DNA from: Penicillus capitatus
Lineage: Eukaryota > Chlorophyta
DNA: 64,000 nucleotides
Direction of reading: 5' to 3'
Assembly (NCBI GenBank): GCA_965649825.1
Contig: OZ287708.1
Span: 62,001 to 126,000, forward strand
Below are positions 11,617-23,900 of this stretch, piece after piece. Under the pieces are notes generated by a model that ran no database searches, was not told where the DNA came from, and saw only the letters and a program-made list of their open reading frames with translations. Made by a program: the position numbers and the translations under genes. The first letter of the stretch is position 1, and the number at the start of each line of letters is the position of its first letter.

Positions 11617-12741
11617 GTAAGTCCTCAACGATCGTTCCAAAGTCACATCAACCATTCAACGCGATTTTGCCCTGAAACAGACGAAAAGTGCACCAGACTG
11701 TTCTATCCGTTCGCATGGACTGAAAGACGAACGACGAGATACGCGTAGCAAGTCCCCGATTTCGTGTCCATTCGAGAGAAGTGGAACGTCATTCGTTGAA
11801 CGAAAGCACATTGGCATCCGGCCTGGTCAAGCCAATGTGTGTCCTTTTTCAATGACAGTAGACCGAAGTGCATGTCGAAACTATTAGCTCTAATTCGAGT
11901 CAGGGTGCCTCATCTCAGCGAATGATTTCGGTAAGAAACGCCTCACTTTAGAACTGAATGTTCAGGGTGTTACACAGACGAATCGGTCGACATTCTTCCC
12001 AGTACCCGTTCCGTTTCGAAGAGTTTTGAAGAACGACTTGATGAAGGTGAAGGTTTCTTTGTCCCAGACACTTCTGAAGCAGAATGCAACACGGCCTGTT
12101 AAACTAGTACATTCCAAAAAACACCTTTGCTTTTGGATGATCGTGCATCGAGTAACTTGTCGGCGATCTGTTTCGTTCAATAAGGCTAAATCTCTGTCGT
12201 TCTCGTTTGACCTGCGGAGCTGATCGTAGAACAGAATAGAATGCTACAACAACTATGCACTTAACAACACGATCATGCCAATACATGACATCCGCTTTGT
12301 GTCGTACGTATACACACATATTCAGATTCTCAGAATGAAATTAAAGCGTCGCTTTGGAGAGCATTACCTAGTTAATGTTATTATTCCGACGCCTGTTTCC
12401 AACAACTTAAAAACTTCAAAAGACGTATGAAGGCAAGAGCTTGTCACTCTTCCTGCGAAAACTGGGTGTTAGGACTTCCGACAAAGTTATCTCGCTTGCC
12501 TTGTTTTTAGACATCAACCGCATTTGGTACACAAACACAAGTTTACTGTGTTTCAAGTCGACCAGAAAAATTCAGCACACTGCATAAATTTTTCGTCTCA
12601 GCGCGTTTTCCTTCTCCTTTAGCTGCAAGAACGCAGATCTCTTCTTCGGTTTTCCTAGACATTGGCAGATAATTGCGGTCGCGAACGTGGCAAGCACTCG
12701 TCGACGCTGTTCCTTTATCAACCGTCGTTTTTCATCTGGTC

Positions 12742-13773
12742 ATGTTGTCTACTACGAAGTGGGCTCTTATCATCATACTTCTCTTTGTTCATGCGTCCGA
12801 CGAGGCTACGGATACAATAACCCTGTTTCAGACATGGACTCCGCGCATCAAAGAAATAGAGGAAGAAATTACGGCGCGTCTTATTGCTCCCGAGGGAAGA
12901 AGATGCGCCTGCAGTCATTTTGCTTGTGGTAAACGGCGAAATGGAGAATTAATGGAATGTCTACACTCTGGCCACAACGAGGACCTGCAATGTGCTTACA
13001 ATGACTGTGGACACATGGCTGTACGTTGTTTCTCCGTGGGTCAGTGTTGCAGCAATTTGCTTTTTGTGCTGTGCAGCTCAGCCTAAACCAGTCATACGTC
13101 ATAACATCACCCTTCGCAGCAGGGGGCAGTTATGTGGATGAAATTAAGAGAGACATCTGTCTGACACAGGTGTTCCTCCACGAGATCGTTGCTTTGCAGA
13201 CTTCTTCTTAGGGACTGGAAAGTGCATTTCAAAGAGCAAGGGGAGAAAATCCGAAAGGATTTGTACCCTGGACTTACTTCGGTGGTTCAGAATCTGGAAT
13301 CCATGTGTAATGTGCTTTTTGCCTTAAGATTTACTAATGCAGAGCATTCATTGGTTTCTAGAGGTTGGCCAGGGAAGCCACGAGAAGAGATTTCACCTGG
13401 AAAGTGTAAAGACTATGATCCAGTCAGCCATCCGAACTCCTGCTACGGATCTCTGTAGATGGATATATGTGTGATTAGAGAATTCGTCCTTGGTGGAGGA
13501 AACATGCTTGCCAAGAGTTGCGACAAGAGACTGTCCTACATCTGCAAGTTCAGATCGGAGGGGCCCTGTGGAGAGAATATTGGCACTATGCCAGACACAG
13601 GCTACTTCACAATCCCGCATCTTGGCGCCTGCATCAATATTTCCAACGCGCTGGAATCGACGCGTCCGCTTCCTCAAGCAAAGAACCTCAGGTCCAGAGA
13701 AGTCGTGTGCAGGTTTGGAACCCCGATGTCAGGCAACGAAGAGGTTATTTGCTGCGACGGCGATGGCAAGTAG
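12742..13773 (+). pseudogene. Truncated, chimeric copy of the receptor gene joined to a C-type lectin tail
   Basis: Exons 1-4 match the receptor gene of copy B almost base for base: signal peptide (start at 12,742), Cys-rich N region, then the first Cache-like part with WTYFGG and CKDYDP. Homology ends near 13,501 inside exon 5, just before the VWA domain. What follows is unrelated to copy B and encodes the end of a C-type lectin domain (AKSCDKRLSYICKF) plus a Cys-containing tail. With the exon-5 acceptor used in copy B (gattag at 13,4xx) the lectin part is out of frame. With an earlier acceptor (ctctgtag, 36-bp intron) it is in frame. So this is a broken copy or a rescued secreted chimera. 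It has no VWA, membrane or kinase parts. A short shared string, TGCTTG, lies at the break. Confidence 0.7.
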
Positions 13774-14097
13774 CTGACTGATTTCATTCTGTTTTGCAAG
13801 GACGTCACGCTAGTGTGACCGCACAACGATACTGTTGAAGTTCCCATTGAAGGAACCGACATTGATTTTGAATCGACTAGTACCAAGACTAGCAGATCTG
13901 TTCCTTGCGCTTACGACTCGTTGAACGTGCAATGTCTCCGCAAAGTCCGGCGAAGAGTCCCGAAGTCCAGTCGACTGGATTGGAAGGCAGAGAGCGCGTC
14001 TCCGCGCAGAATCTCCTCTAGCTTCTGCATCGTTCTGCGGAAAAACGAACGTGCATGGGCGCCACCGCGAACGTCACATCACGCTTGGCTAGCGAGG

Positions 14098-14271
14098 ATG
14101 GCATCCATCCTTCGATATCTCCTGCTGCTCTTCCTCTTCGGCGCATTCTACTTCGCCCTGGTCACAAGGGCGAACTCCAAAGCGGCAACTGAGACGTGCC
14201 CTGCCGTCGACGATGACTGTGCCGTCGACGATGATGAGAACGAATGCGTGCCAAAAGTGAAGAAGCACTGA
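14098..14271 (+). CDS. Possible small secreted acidic protein
   Basis: The frame starts at an ATG (MASILRYLLLLFLFGAFYF) and gives 57 residues: a strongly hydrophobic N terminus like a signal peptide or anchor, then a short acidic, Cys-containing tail (CPAVDDDC, ECVPK). It could also be the last exon of the lectin-tail gene just upstream. There is no homology I recognise. The following stretch to 15,000 shows nothing I can support. Confidence 0.3.
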   Translation: MASILRYLLLLFLFGAFYFALVTRANSKAATETCPAVDDDCAVDDDENECVPKVKKH

Positions 14272-15000
14272 TCTCTGTGCTTGTAGTGAAAATGCCTGAA
14301 TGCACTCTAGGAATGTCCGTGCACGAATGATCGAGAGTGCTGCAGCAGAATCTGCTGCAGTTCGTTAGGGGGACTGCCTGTCTGCTGCTGACACGTCGTT
14401 TTCAGAGAAGAATGCCTCTTCGACGCTCCTCAAAGGAAATGCGAAGGCCGCCTTGACATGACACACTTTTTCCTAAGCTATCTAAGAGTGCAAAGCTGGA
14501 TGTCATATAAGTTGGAAAGGCACTTCTGATCTGAAACATTGCTAGATTTGTTAAGGGAACATTTTCTGGAACAAACACATGACGCTCTCTGCCTGTCTCG
14601 TATACAGAGTCAAAATGTGTTGTGAAGCATCGCGTCGCAGAGCGGAGGAATCGATTTCGGCGCATGGGAAGTTGAAGGGTGTGTCATAGCTGTTAGTCAA
14701 AAGACGGAATCTGAGATCCGTGTGGAGGTTTCTGGAAGTGGTACGCAACAGAGGGAGTCCATGACTCAGGTTCAACGCAGAAGAGTGAGTTGACATAAAA
14801 CTCCTAGTCTCTCTCCTCTTGCATCCACTAACGAATGCACGTACGCATTGTATCCAAGAAAACGCATTCGATGCTACCTGCCATCCGACAATGATTACCT
14901 AATAACCAACCAGAACGACGAAACGAGTCACACGGCTATAATTATCCTTAGATTCTGCCCAATGACGCTTAAGTGAGGGAGGGCGCTGGTCAAAAGGAAC

Positions 15001-15100
15001 NNNNNNNNNNNNNNNNNNNNNNNNNNNNNNNNNNNNNNNNNNNNNNNNNNNNNNNNNNNNNNNNNNNNNNNNNNNNNNNNNNNNNNNNNNNNNNNNNNNN
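15001..15100. other. Assembly gap (100 N)
   Basis: Exactly 100 undetermined bases lie at the left edge of the second minisatellite. The true length of array and flank is unknown, and the order of copy A and copy B depends on this join. Confidence 1.
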
Positions 15101-17020
15101 AGTAGAGGATAGAGTCCTTGAGGTATGCTGCCTTCGGATGTCAAATCAACTGGAGACCTTGAGGTATGCTGCCATCAGATGTCAAAAAACCAACAGTAGA
15201 GGATAGAGTCCTTGAGGTAAGCCGCTCTTCAGATGTCATCAGGTATGCCGCCTTCAGATGTCAAATCAGCTGGAGTCCTTGAGGTAAGCCGCTCTTCAGA
15301 TGTCATCAGGTATGCCGCCTTCAGATGTCAAATCAACTGGAGTCCTTGAGGTAAGCTGCCTTCAGATGTCTTCATGTAAGCCGCCCTCAGATGTCTTCAC
15401 AGATGCCGCATTCAGATGTCTTCAGGTAAGCCGCATTCAGATGTCTTCACAGATGCCGCATTCAGATGTCTTCAGGTAAGCCGCCTTTGGATGTCGTCTT
15501 CATGTAAGCCGCATTCAGATGTCTTCAGGTAAGCCGCATTCAGATGTCTTCACATGTAAGCCGTCCTCAGATGTCTTCAGGTAAGCCGCCTTTGGATGTC
15601 TTCACAGATGCCGCATTCAGATGTCTTCAGGTAAGCCGCCTTTGGATGTCGTCTTCATGTAAGCCGCCCTCAGATGTCTTCAGGTAAGCCGCCTTTGGAT
15701 GTCTTCACAGATGCCGCCTTTGGATGTCTTCACAGATGCCGCATTCAGATGTCTTCACATGTAAGCCGTCCTCAGATGTCTTCAGGTAAGCCGCCTTTGG
15801 ATGTCGTCTTCATGTAAGCCGCCCTCAGATGTCTTCACAGATGCCGCATTCAGATGTCTTCAGGTAAGCCGCATTCAGATGTCTTCACAGATGCCGCATT
15901 CAGATGTCTTCAGGTAAGCCGCCTTTGGATGTCGTCTTCATGTAAGCCGCATTCAGATGTCTTCAGGTAAGCCGCATTCAGATGTCTTCACATGTAAGCC
16001 GTCCTCAGATGTCTTCAGGTAAGCCGCCTTTGGATGTCTTCACAGATGCCGCATTCAGATGTCTTCAGGTAAGCCGCCTTTGGATGTCGTCTTCATGTAA
16101 GCCGCATTCAGATGTCTTCAGGTAAGCCGCATTCAGATGTCTTCACATGTAAGCCGTCCTCAGATGTCGTCTTCATGTAAGCCGCCCTCAGATGTCGTCT
16201 TCATGTAAGCCGCCCTCAGATGTCTTCACAGATGCCGCCTTTGGATGTCTTCAGGTAAGCCGCATTCAGATGTCGTCTTCATGTAAGCCGCCTTTGGATG
16301 TCTTCACAGATGCCGCATTCAGATGTCGTCTTCATGTAAGCCGCCCTCAGATGTCTTCAGGTAAGCCGCCTTTGGATGTCTTCACAGATGCCGCATTCAG
16401 ATGTCTTCAGGTAAGCCGCATTCAGATGTCTTCACATGTAAGCCGTCCTCAGATGTCTTCAGGTAAGCCGCCTTTGGATGTCTTCACAGATGCCGCATTC
16501 AGATGTCTTCACAGATGCCGCATTCAGATGTCTTCACAGATGCCGCATTCAGATGTCTTCACATGTAAGCCGTCCTCAGATGTCTTCAGGTAAGCCGCCT
16601 TTGGATGTCTTCACAGATGCCGCATTCAGATGTCTTCAGGTAAGCCGCCCTCAGATGTCGTCTTCATGTAAGCCGCCCTCAGATGTCGTCTTCATGTAAG
16701 CCGCCCTCAGATGTCTTCACAGATGCCGCCTTTGGATGTCTTCAGGTAAGCCGCATTCAGATGTCGTCTTCATGTAAGCCGCCTTTGGATGTCTTCACAG
16801 ATGCCGCATTCAGATGTCGTCTTCATGTAAGCCGCCCTCAGATGTCTTCAGGTAAGCCGCCTTTGGATGTCTTCACAGATGCCGCATTCAGATGTCTTCA
16901 GGTAAGCCGCATTCAGATGTCTTCACAGATGCCGCATTCAGATGTCTTCACATGTAAGCCGTCCTCAGATGTCTTCAGGTAAGCCGCCTTTGGATGTCGT
17001 CTTCATGTTTGCTGCTCTTC
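15101..17020. repeat. Long 25/28-bp minisatellite rich in splice-site consensus
   Basis: About 1.9 kb of tandem 25-bp and 28-bp units. Three versions alternate: gatgtcttcaggtaagccgc, gatgtcttcacagatgccgc and gatgtcgtcttcatgtaagc, each followed by a short attca, cctttg or cctca linker. A few 41-bp units lie at the left end. The first version contains CAGGTAAG, an ideal 5' splice site, and the second contains TTCACAG, a usable 3' splice site. Higher-order duplication is visible: the block near 16,190-16,400 recurs near 16,680-16,890. Open frames here are repeat translations. Confidence 0.95.
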
Positions 17021-17418
17021 AGATGTCATACAACCGATAATCGAGGATGGAGTTCTTCAGATACAAAATGGTAGTCGTGCGTATGTCTTGGTGGAATGGT
17101 CTTTGTCTGTATCGGGTTTTTTAAGAATATTGGCACTCAGTCCTAACAGGTTCTTTGTCGGCGGATCCTCCTGTGTAATCTTCTCTTCCATTTCACACAA
17201 CCAATTTTCCAGTCTATGAACAGACAAAGGAATTTACACTTCATCTGAATGTCTCTTCGTGTTGTTTTGTTTGCTTTACAGGCAAATGGCATTACCTTGT
17301 GTGTTCTTGGTCAATCGATGCCTCCGAAAGCAGGGGTGCTGGCTGACTTCCCTGTTGCAACGTCTGCTTCAGCAAATCCAGTTTTTGACGCGCTTCTTGG
17401 TCGACATCTCCCGCCGCC

Positions 17419-18918
17419 TTATCTAACTGAACAATAAAACATAGAAAGCGGGCGGCGTTTGGCAGAAAGTACCGCAGACAGAGTGGTCTCTAAAAAGGAC
17501 AGGAGGTTTTCCGAGTTGTAAGGGAGAAGTCGCGGACATGACGGTTCGAAGAGTTCTTCTGAGTGGGGTAACCAGGTAGAATACAATTCATAGATGCTCT
17601 GGATCTGAGTATTAGCTTCCCGCATATAAGACCCCGCAGGACCAAGACTGTGGCCGCAACAGATTTCAGGGACATGAGATGGCCCAGAGGTGAAATGAGG
17701 CAGCAGGTTTACTGCAGAAGCGTCTGTCAATCTCCATCGAGACTCGAGATCTGTCCGTGCCAACTCTGCCAGTTTCCTCAAAGTCGAACCTGTGCGACAT
17801 AAAACAGAAAAACAACAGGAGACATCACTTCCCATCTTCTGTGTCATGATTCATGTTGGAGCAATTAGGCAGGGATCAGATAGGCGGATTGTCCGTTCTC
17901 GCGACAGGCAGTGGGGTGCCCCCCCTGGCCATACGACGCCTCGGGTAAAGTATAACGCCAGCCGCCGCCCGCAGAAAGCGGGGGCAACCCGACCCACAGC
18001 CTAAAGACAAAGGCAAATTAGACAAGGCACATGAAGGAGAGAAAGGGAGCTTACCTGGGGGTGGCAGCAGCTTGCAGAGCTCGCTTCTGTCGCCATCCAC
18101 AACCGAGACATTGGCCCGTACAATGCCTCGCCCTACACTGTCACTGTGCGTTCCCCCTTCAGCGCTGACCAAGGAGTCGAACGCACGCGCGCGCTAATAG
18201 AAAAAACAGAAAAAAAACAGAAAAAAAAACAGAAAAAAACAGAAAAAAAACAGAAAAAATGAAAAACACACATGCATGCAAATGACAACACGAATAAACA
18301 ATTAGAAAGAGCAGGGGGCCGGCCTTAAGCCCAGACAACACATAAACAAAAAAACAAACATACACATGCAAAAAAAGAATGAAAAAAAAAACAATCAAAG
18401 AATCTCTACCCTCTACACATGAAAAAGTAGAATACTAACAAAGTAAAAAAAATCTATCCCCCTAAACGCGGAAATTAAAAACCACCCGGGACAGAAAAAA
18501 ACTAACAAAGACCCTTATAGAAAAGAATAAATTCGGGTCCCGGGTGGGGTCTCCAAGGTCGGCTGCCTCCAGAGTACTTACTACAGCTCCAGATGCAGGG
18601 GGCTTGGACCAGCCCGGCGCTTCAGAGCAACGCCGCGTCCCACGCATATGCTCCGCCTGTCCCCGCAGAGCTGCATCAGCCAGGTAACCCCCTTCAGGCG
18701 ACGGCTGCATCTAGAACACAAACACTGTTAGCAACTAGGTCAACATGAGAGTTCTCGAGTACTTACGTGGATTTCCCGAGGACGTCGCTAGCCGGGGAGG
18801 TTGGAGGGCGCTCTGTATCCGTTTCTGCCACCATAAGCTGTCGCCGTTGCCCGGTTCGTTTTGATCTGCAGCAACAGACACGTCGTCAAAAAAAGGCGAA
18901 GTCGAAAAACTGGCTTAC
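17419..18918 (-). ncRNA. Possible spliced minus-strand transcript, copy B
   Basis: Counterpart of the copy-A unit with the same donors and acceptors. The T-rich tract before the ctattag acceptor is longer and differs in composition. An extra C near 17,927 and a missing base near 18,660 shift the reading frame relative to copy A, arguing against a protein product. Confidence 0.3.
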
Positions 18919-19634
18919 TTGGAAAGACGACGGAACAAACAGCAGACGGCGATAGTGTTCAGACCACGAGGACGTAGAAGCCCGGTCGAAGAAACAAAAG
19001 CGGATACAAAATACGTGTTCTGCTGTTCGCCGGGGCTTTAAATCCGTGCGGCGGTTCGCAATCCGTCGTCGGCGAAGACGCTGAGCCAGAGATCAGAGTT
19101 CTACTACTGCTAACCTCCCCGCTCATGGATCACCTTGAAAACGACAAGCCGCTGCTGCAGCACTACCACTGCGGGGACGGTTCAGCGTGAATTTGGAGGT
19201 ACCGCGTCACACAGGCTGACGTCGGGCGATATGTCCGCATGGTGTGCTTGTAGAGAACTGATATCTTTGTCCGAGGGGTTGACGACCTGGCCGATCACCT
19301 GCGTTGAGCTTTGGGACTGGTTAGATCGCACCGAGCTCCTTACGGAGCAATGAATTGCTTTTCTCGACCAAAAAGACCCACACGATGTGGAACCGTCGAA
19401 GGCAGAGACGACATGAAAACACCGACCGGCAGCTTTTCTTCGACAGCGACGAAACACGAAAATGGAAAACCTCACCGAAGTAGGTTTGTCAAGTCAACTG
19501 CTAGACTTCTCGATGTCTAACCGTCGGATAGGAAGGAACTCTCAATTCACTGCAGTGACAATTGCACTGGATAGAATGTGATTGTCTCCTGTTTACTGAT
19601 GACCGTTTTCCTTGATTGAACCTTCAGACCTACA

Positions 19635-19804
19635 ATGCTTTCTTCTGAAGGTAAAAGATGGCTCTTTCTGATGGGAGGATCCATTCCTGAGATAAAGGCA
19701 TCTCAGTTCGATGGGAAATGGCAGTTCAATCGTTTTCATCTGTCGAAAACGCAATGGGATGAAGGCCTGAGTGGTCATACAAGAAGAAGACTGTCAGACT
19801 GCAG
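19635..19804 (+). CDS. Candidate short exon, copy B
   Basis: Same 56-codon frame and the same consensus donor (gcag|gtaagt) as in copy A. It lies 1.1 kb upstream of the receptor-kinase start and could be a separate small gene. Confidence 0.3.
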
Positions 19805-20928
19805 GTAAGTCCTCAACGATCGTTCCAAAGTCACATCAACCATTCAACGCGATTTTGCCCTGAAACAGACGAAAAGTGCACCAGACTGTTCTATCCGTTC
19901 GCATGGACTGAAAGACGAACGACGAGATACGCGTATCAAGTCCCCAATTTCGTGTCCATTCGAGAGAAGTGGAACGTGATTCGTTGAACGGGAGCACATT
20001 GGCATCCGGCCTGGTCAAGCCAATCTGTGTCCCTTTTCAATGACAGTAGACCGAAGTGCATGTCGAAACTATTAGCTCTAATTCGAGTAAGGGTGCCTCA
20101 TGTCAGCGAATGATTTCGGTAAGAAACGCCTCACTTTAGAACTGAATGTTCAGGGTGTTACACAGACGAATCGGTCGACATTCTTCCCAGTACCCGTTCC
20201 GTTTCGAAGAGTTTCGAAGAACGACTTGATGAAGGTGAAGGTTTCTTTGTCCCAGACACTTCTGAAGCAGAATGCAACACGGCCTGTTAAACTAGTACAC
20301 TCCAAAAAACACCTTTGCTTTTGGATGATCGTGCATCGAGTAACTTGTCGGCGATCTGTTTCGTTCAATAAGGCTAAATCTCTGTCGTTCTCGTTTGACC
20401 TGCGGAGCTGATCGTAGAACAGAATAGAATGCTACAACAACTATGCACTTAACAACACGATCATGCCAATACATGACATCCGCTTTGTGTCGTACGTATA
20501 CACACATATTCAGATTCTCAGAATGAAATTAAAGCGTCGCTTTGGAGAGCATTACCTAGTTAATGTTATTATTCCGACGCCTGTTTCCAACAACTTAAAA
20601 ACTTCAAAGACGTATGAAGGCAAGAGCTTGTCACTCTTCCTGCGAAAACTGGGCGTTAGAACTTCCGACAAAGTTATCTCGCTTGCCTTGTTTTTAGACA
20701 TCAACCGCATTTGGTACACAAACACAAGTTTACTGTGTTTCAAGTTGACCAGAAAAATTCAGCACACTGCATAAATTTTTCGTCTTAGCGCGTTTTCCTT
20801 CTCCTTTAGCTGCAAGAACGCAGATCTCTTCTTCGGTTTTCCTAGACATTGGCAGATAATTGCGGTTGCGAACGTGGCAAGCACTCGTCGACGCTGTTCC
20901 TTTATCAACCGTCGTTTTTCATCTGGTC

Positions 20929-23900
20929 ATGTTGTCTACTATGAAGTGGGCTCTTATCATCATACTTCTCTTTGTTCATGCGTCCGACGAGGCTACGGAT
21001 ACAATAACCCTGTTTCAGACATGGACTCCGCGCATCAAAGAAATAGAGGAAGAAATTACGGCGCGTCTTATTGCTCCCGAGGGAAGAAGATGCGCCTGCA
21101 GTCATTTTGCTTGTGGTAAACGGCGAAATGGAGAATTAATGGAATGTCTACACTCTGGCCACAACGAGGACCTGCAATGTGCTTACAATGACTGTGGACA
21201 CATGGCTGTACGTTGTTTCTCCGTGGGTCAGTGTTGCAGCAATTTGCTTTTTGTGCTGTGCAGCTCAGCCTAAACCAGTCATACGTCATAACATCACCCT
21301 TCGCAGCAGGGGGCAGTTATGTGGATGAAATTAAGAGAGACATCTGTCTGACACAGGTGTTCCTCCACGTAATCGTTGCTTTGCAGACTTCTTCTTAGGG
21401 ACTGGAAGGTGCATTTCAAAGAGCAAGGGGAGAAAATCCGAAAGGATTTGTACCCTGGACTTACTTCGGTGGTTCAGAATCTGGAATCCATGTGTAATGT
21501 GCTTTTTGCCTTAAGATTTACTAATGCAGAGCATTCATTGGTTTCTAGAGGTTGGCCAGGGAAGCCACGAGAAGAGATTTCACCTGGAAAGTGTATAGAC
21601 TATGATCCAGTCAGCCATCCGAACTCCTGCTACGGATCTCTGTAGATGGATATATGTGTGATTAGAGAATTCGTCCTTGGTGGAGGAAAGCTGCTTGGCA
21701 TCCAAGAAATATCGTGATTCTCGTCGATCTTTCAGACTCGATGAAAGAAATTGTCCAAGGGACTAGTGATAAAACTAAGTGGGAGATGACTGTGAACATC
21801 ATTACACGCTTTCTGGAGACTCTGTCGGAAGAGGATGCAATTCAGATCATTGGTTTTAAGATGGTACCTGAGGTATTGATGGGTCAGGAAACAACGGTGC
21901 CTGCCACAAAGCGGACTGTCGAACAATTGAAGAGACGATTGGGACGGTTGAAACCAGATGGTGTGAAGTCTGTCGTGGACATCGGCAAAGCGATCGATCG
22001 AGCTATGAATTTGTTGTATGCCAATACGAACCCAGGAATCACAAAATGCGAAAACGTATCTCACTGCCATCTATCTATCTTTCTCGAGATAACTGCTGTT
22101 GTTTAGCACATTCTTTTGTTTTCAGACAGAAGGGACTGCAGTCATTCCATCGAACAAGATTGTGAATCTAAAAAGTATGTGTCGGAAGGCGGAATATCTG
22201 CGTCGCAGCCAGTCAACGCAACAATCGGTGTAGCAAGGCATATCATAAACATCCGGAGCCAGGATTCAGGAAGAACGAAACCGATCCTATTTACCTATAC
22301 GCTATCCCCCAAGGCAAACGGCATGTTAAGCCAGTTAGCTTGCCAGGTAGATGGAATCCATGTTGACCTTGTGCGTGAACTCAAAGGTGATCATCATCTT
22401 GATTGATATGTTTTGCATCCTCTGTTCGTCTTAGATAATCTGGATCCTTTGCATTTGATGCGTGGGTACTTTCGGAGATCGGCGCTGACAATTGCCGAGG
22501 TTTTCAAAGAGCCAATGGTCGCCGTCAGTGACTTGTACGAAGACGAATTTGGGTCGGGAACGATGAATACATTGGCAATGCCTGTATTCTATCGACCGCG
22601 TGATACATGCCCTCCAATTCATTATGGAGTCATTGGAGCAGACATGAGGATAAAGGAATATGCAGAGGAAGGAATTTCAGCCAACTCACCAAACTTCGAG
22701 TTCACTGTGTCTAACTGGAACAGCGATATCGCCGAATGCCGATCCGTCTTTGTTGATAAATGTCATCTCCAAGTCTTGAGAGAAGAAGAAGGACAGTGTG
22801 TTTACTCCCTCAAAAAACGCGAAGATAGAGTTTGTTACAAATTCAAGGACAGCATCTATCACATCGAAGATGATGAGCTCATGAGTCTGGACGAAGCCTT
22901 GAAGTATTGCCACGATCTCAATGGACGGATGATCGCACCGCAGGATCTGGAAGAGAGACGGTTTTTGGCAACATTGATCCCACCAGATGGAGCCTGGATC
23001 AATGTCACTAATGGCGAGGAGGATGGTTTCATGTGGAAGTGGCCAGATGGCAGTACAATCGAAATTGCAGAGAGAAAAAACATTGAACGCACCTGCGACT
23101 ATCCCCTTCCTGCAGGGTTCTACATGGATCCACGAAACTATAAAGACAATTTCCAATGTGTACAACGAATAAGAAGTCTAGCCACTGTGTGCCAGTTTGA
23201 CTCAGAACAAGAGCCGTCTATCTGCTTCAATGTCCGTGTCTGTTTGAGTCATAAGCAACTTAGGCTTGAATGGATTGTTTAGGGTGTGGCGACCGAAGAG
23301 ATCACGGAGGATAATTTCACGAAAACTATTCGCACATGTGAGATGGAGGACTGTCTGCTGGAATCGGCACGATTCAAAGACTATACCGATATGAAAGAAA
23401 CGGAAGTGTTGTGCAATCTCAATCTCTACGTTTCCACTAATTTCTCTGAAATTGGCTGTTGTTCAGAAGAAGACCTGATTTCGAATTGTGACTCGGTGAT
23501 GACATATATACATCATCACTGTACACGCATTTCTGATTGATAATGGTGGTTACAGGGAGTACAAGATATGGGAATCAACGTGACAGATAAGAGCGAAAGT
23601 GAATCGAGCAGTGGGAATGCCACTGTTGTCGTTGCCGTCATTGTTATGGTCATCGTGGTGGTGATCATCGTCACACTGTGCATCTGTTGTGCACGTCGAC
23701 GAAAGGCCTGTTTCGACAAGCCGGCAAACACGCACATGCCTTTGGGATCTTCAGAGTCCGATCACCGTCAATTTCAGATGATCAGAAGAGATCAGCATGG
23801 CACTCCTGGATCCATCCGAAGTGCATACAACATTCACTTGCAATAGAATCTAACGGTTCGTGCGCAGGTCCATTTGAAGTTGCCACGCCGAGCGCCGGAT

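Larger units (their letters stand above)
8567..13501 (+). repeat. Tandem segmental duplication, copy A
   Basis: This segment matches 17,012-21,688 in the same orientation with only scattered single-base differences and small indels. Equivalent points are 8,581/17,030 at the left and 13,501/21,688 at the right. Copy A carries 276 bp (10,460-10,735) that copy B lacks. The left edge lies in the minisatellite. The right edge lies inside exon 5 of the receptor gene, after which the two copies are unrelated. Confidence 0.92.
17012..21688 (+). repeat. Tandem segmental duplication, copy B
   Basis: Second copy of the segment at 8,567-13,501. It lacks 276 bp present in copy A, and the join (18,919-18,923, TTGGA) retains one of the two TTGGA strings that flank the extra piece in copy A. 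Copy B continues without a break into the complete receptor gene. Confidence 0.92.

Noticed and set aside
8567-13501. Duplication as a transposon insertion
   Set aside because: No terminal inverted or long terminal repeats, no transposase or reverse transcriptase, and no target-site duplication at the edges.
15101-17020. Possible CRISPR-like array
   Set aside because: Units follow each other directly and vary internally; there are no unique spacers of even length, and the genome is eukaryotic. It is a minisatellite.
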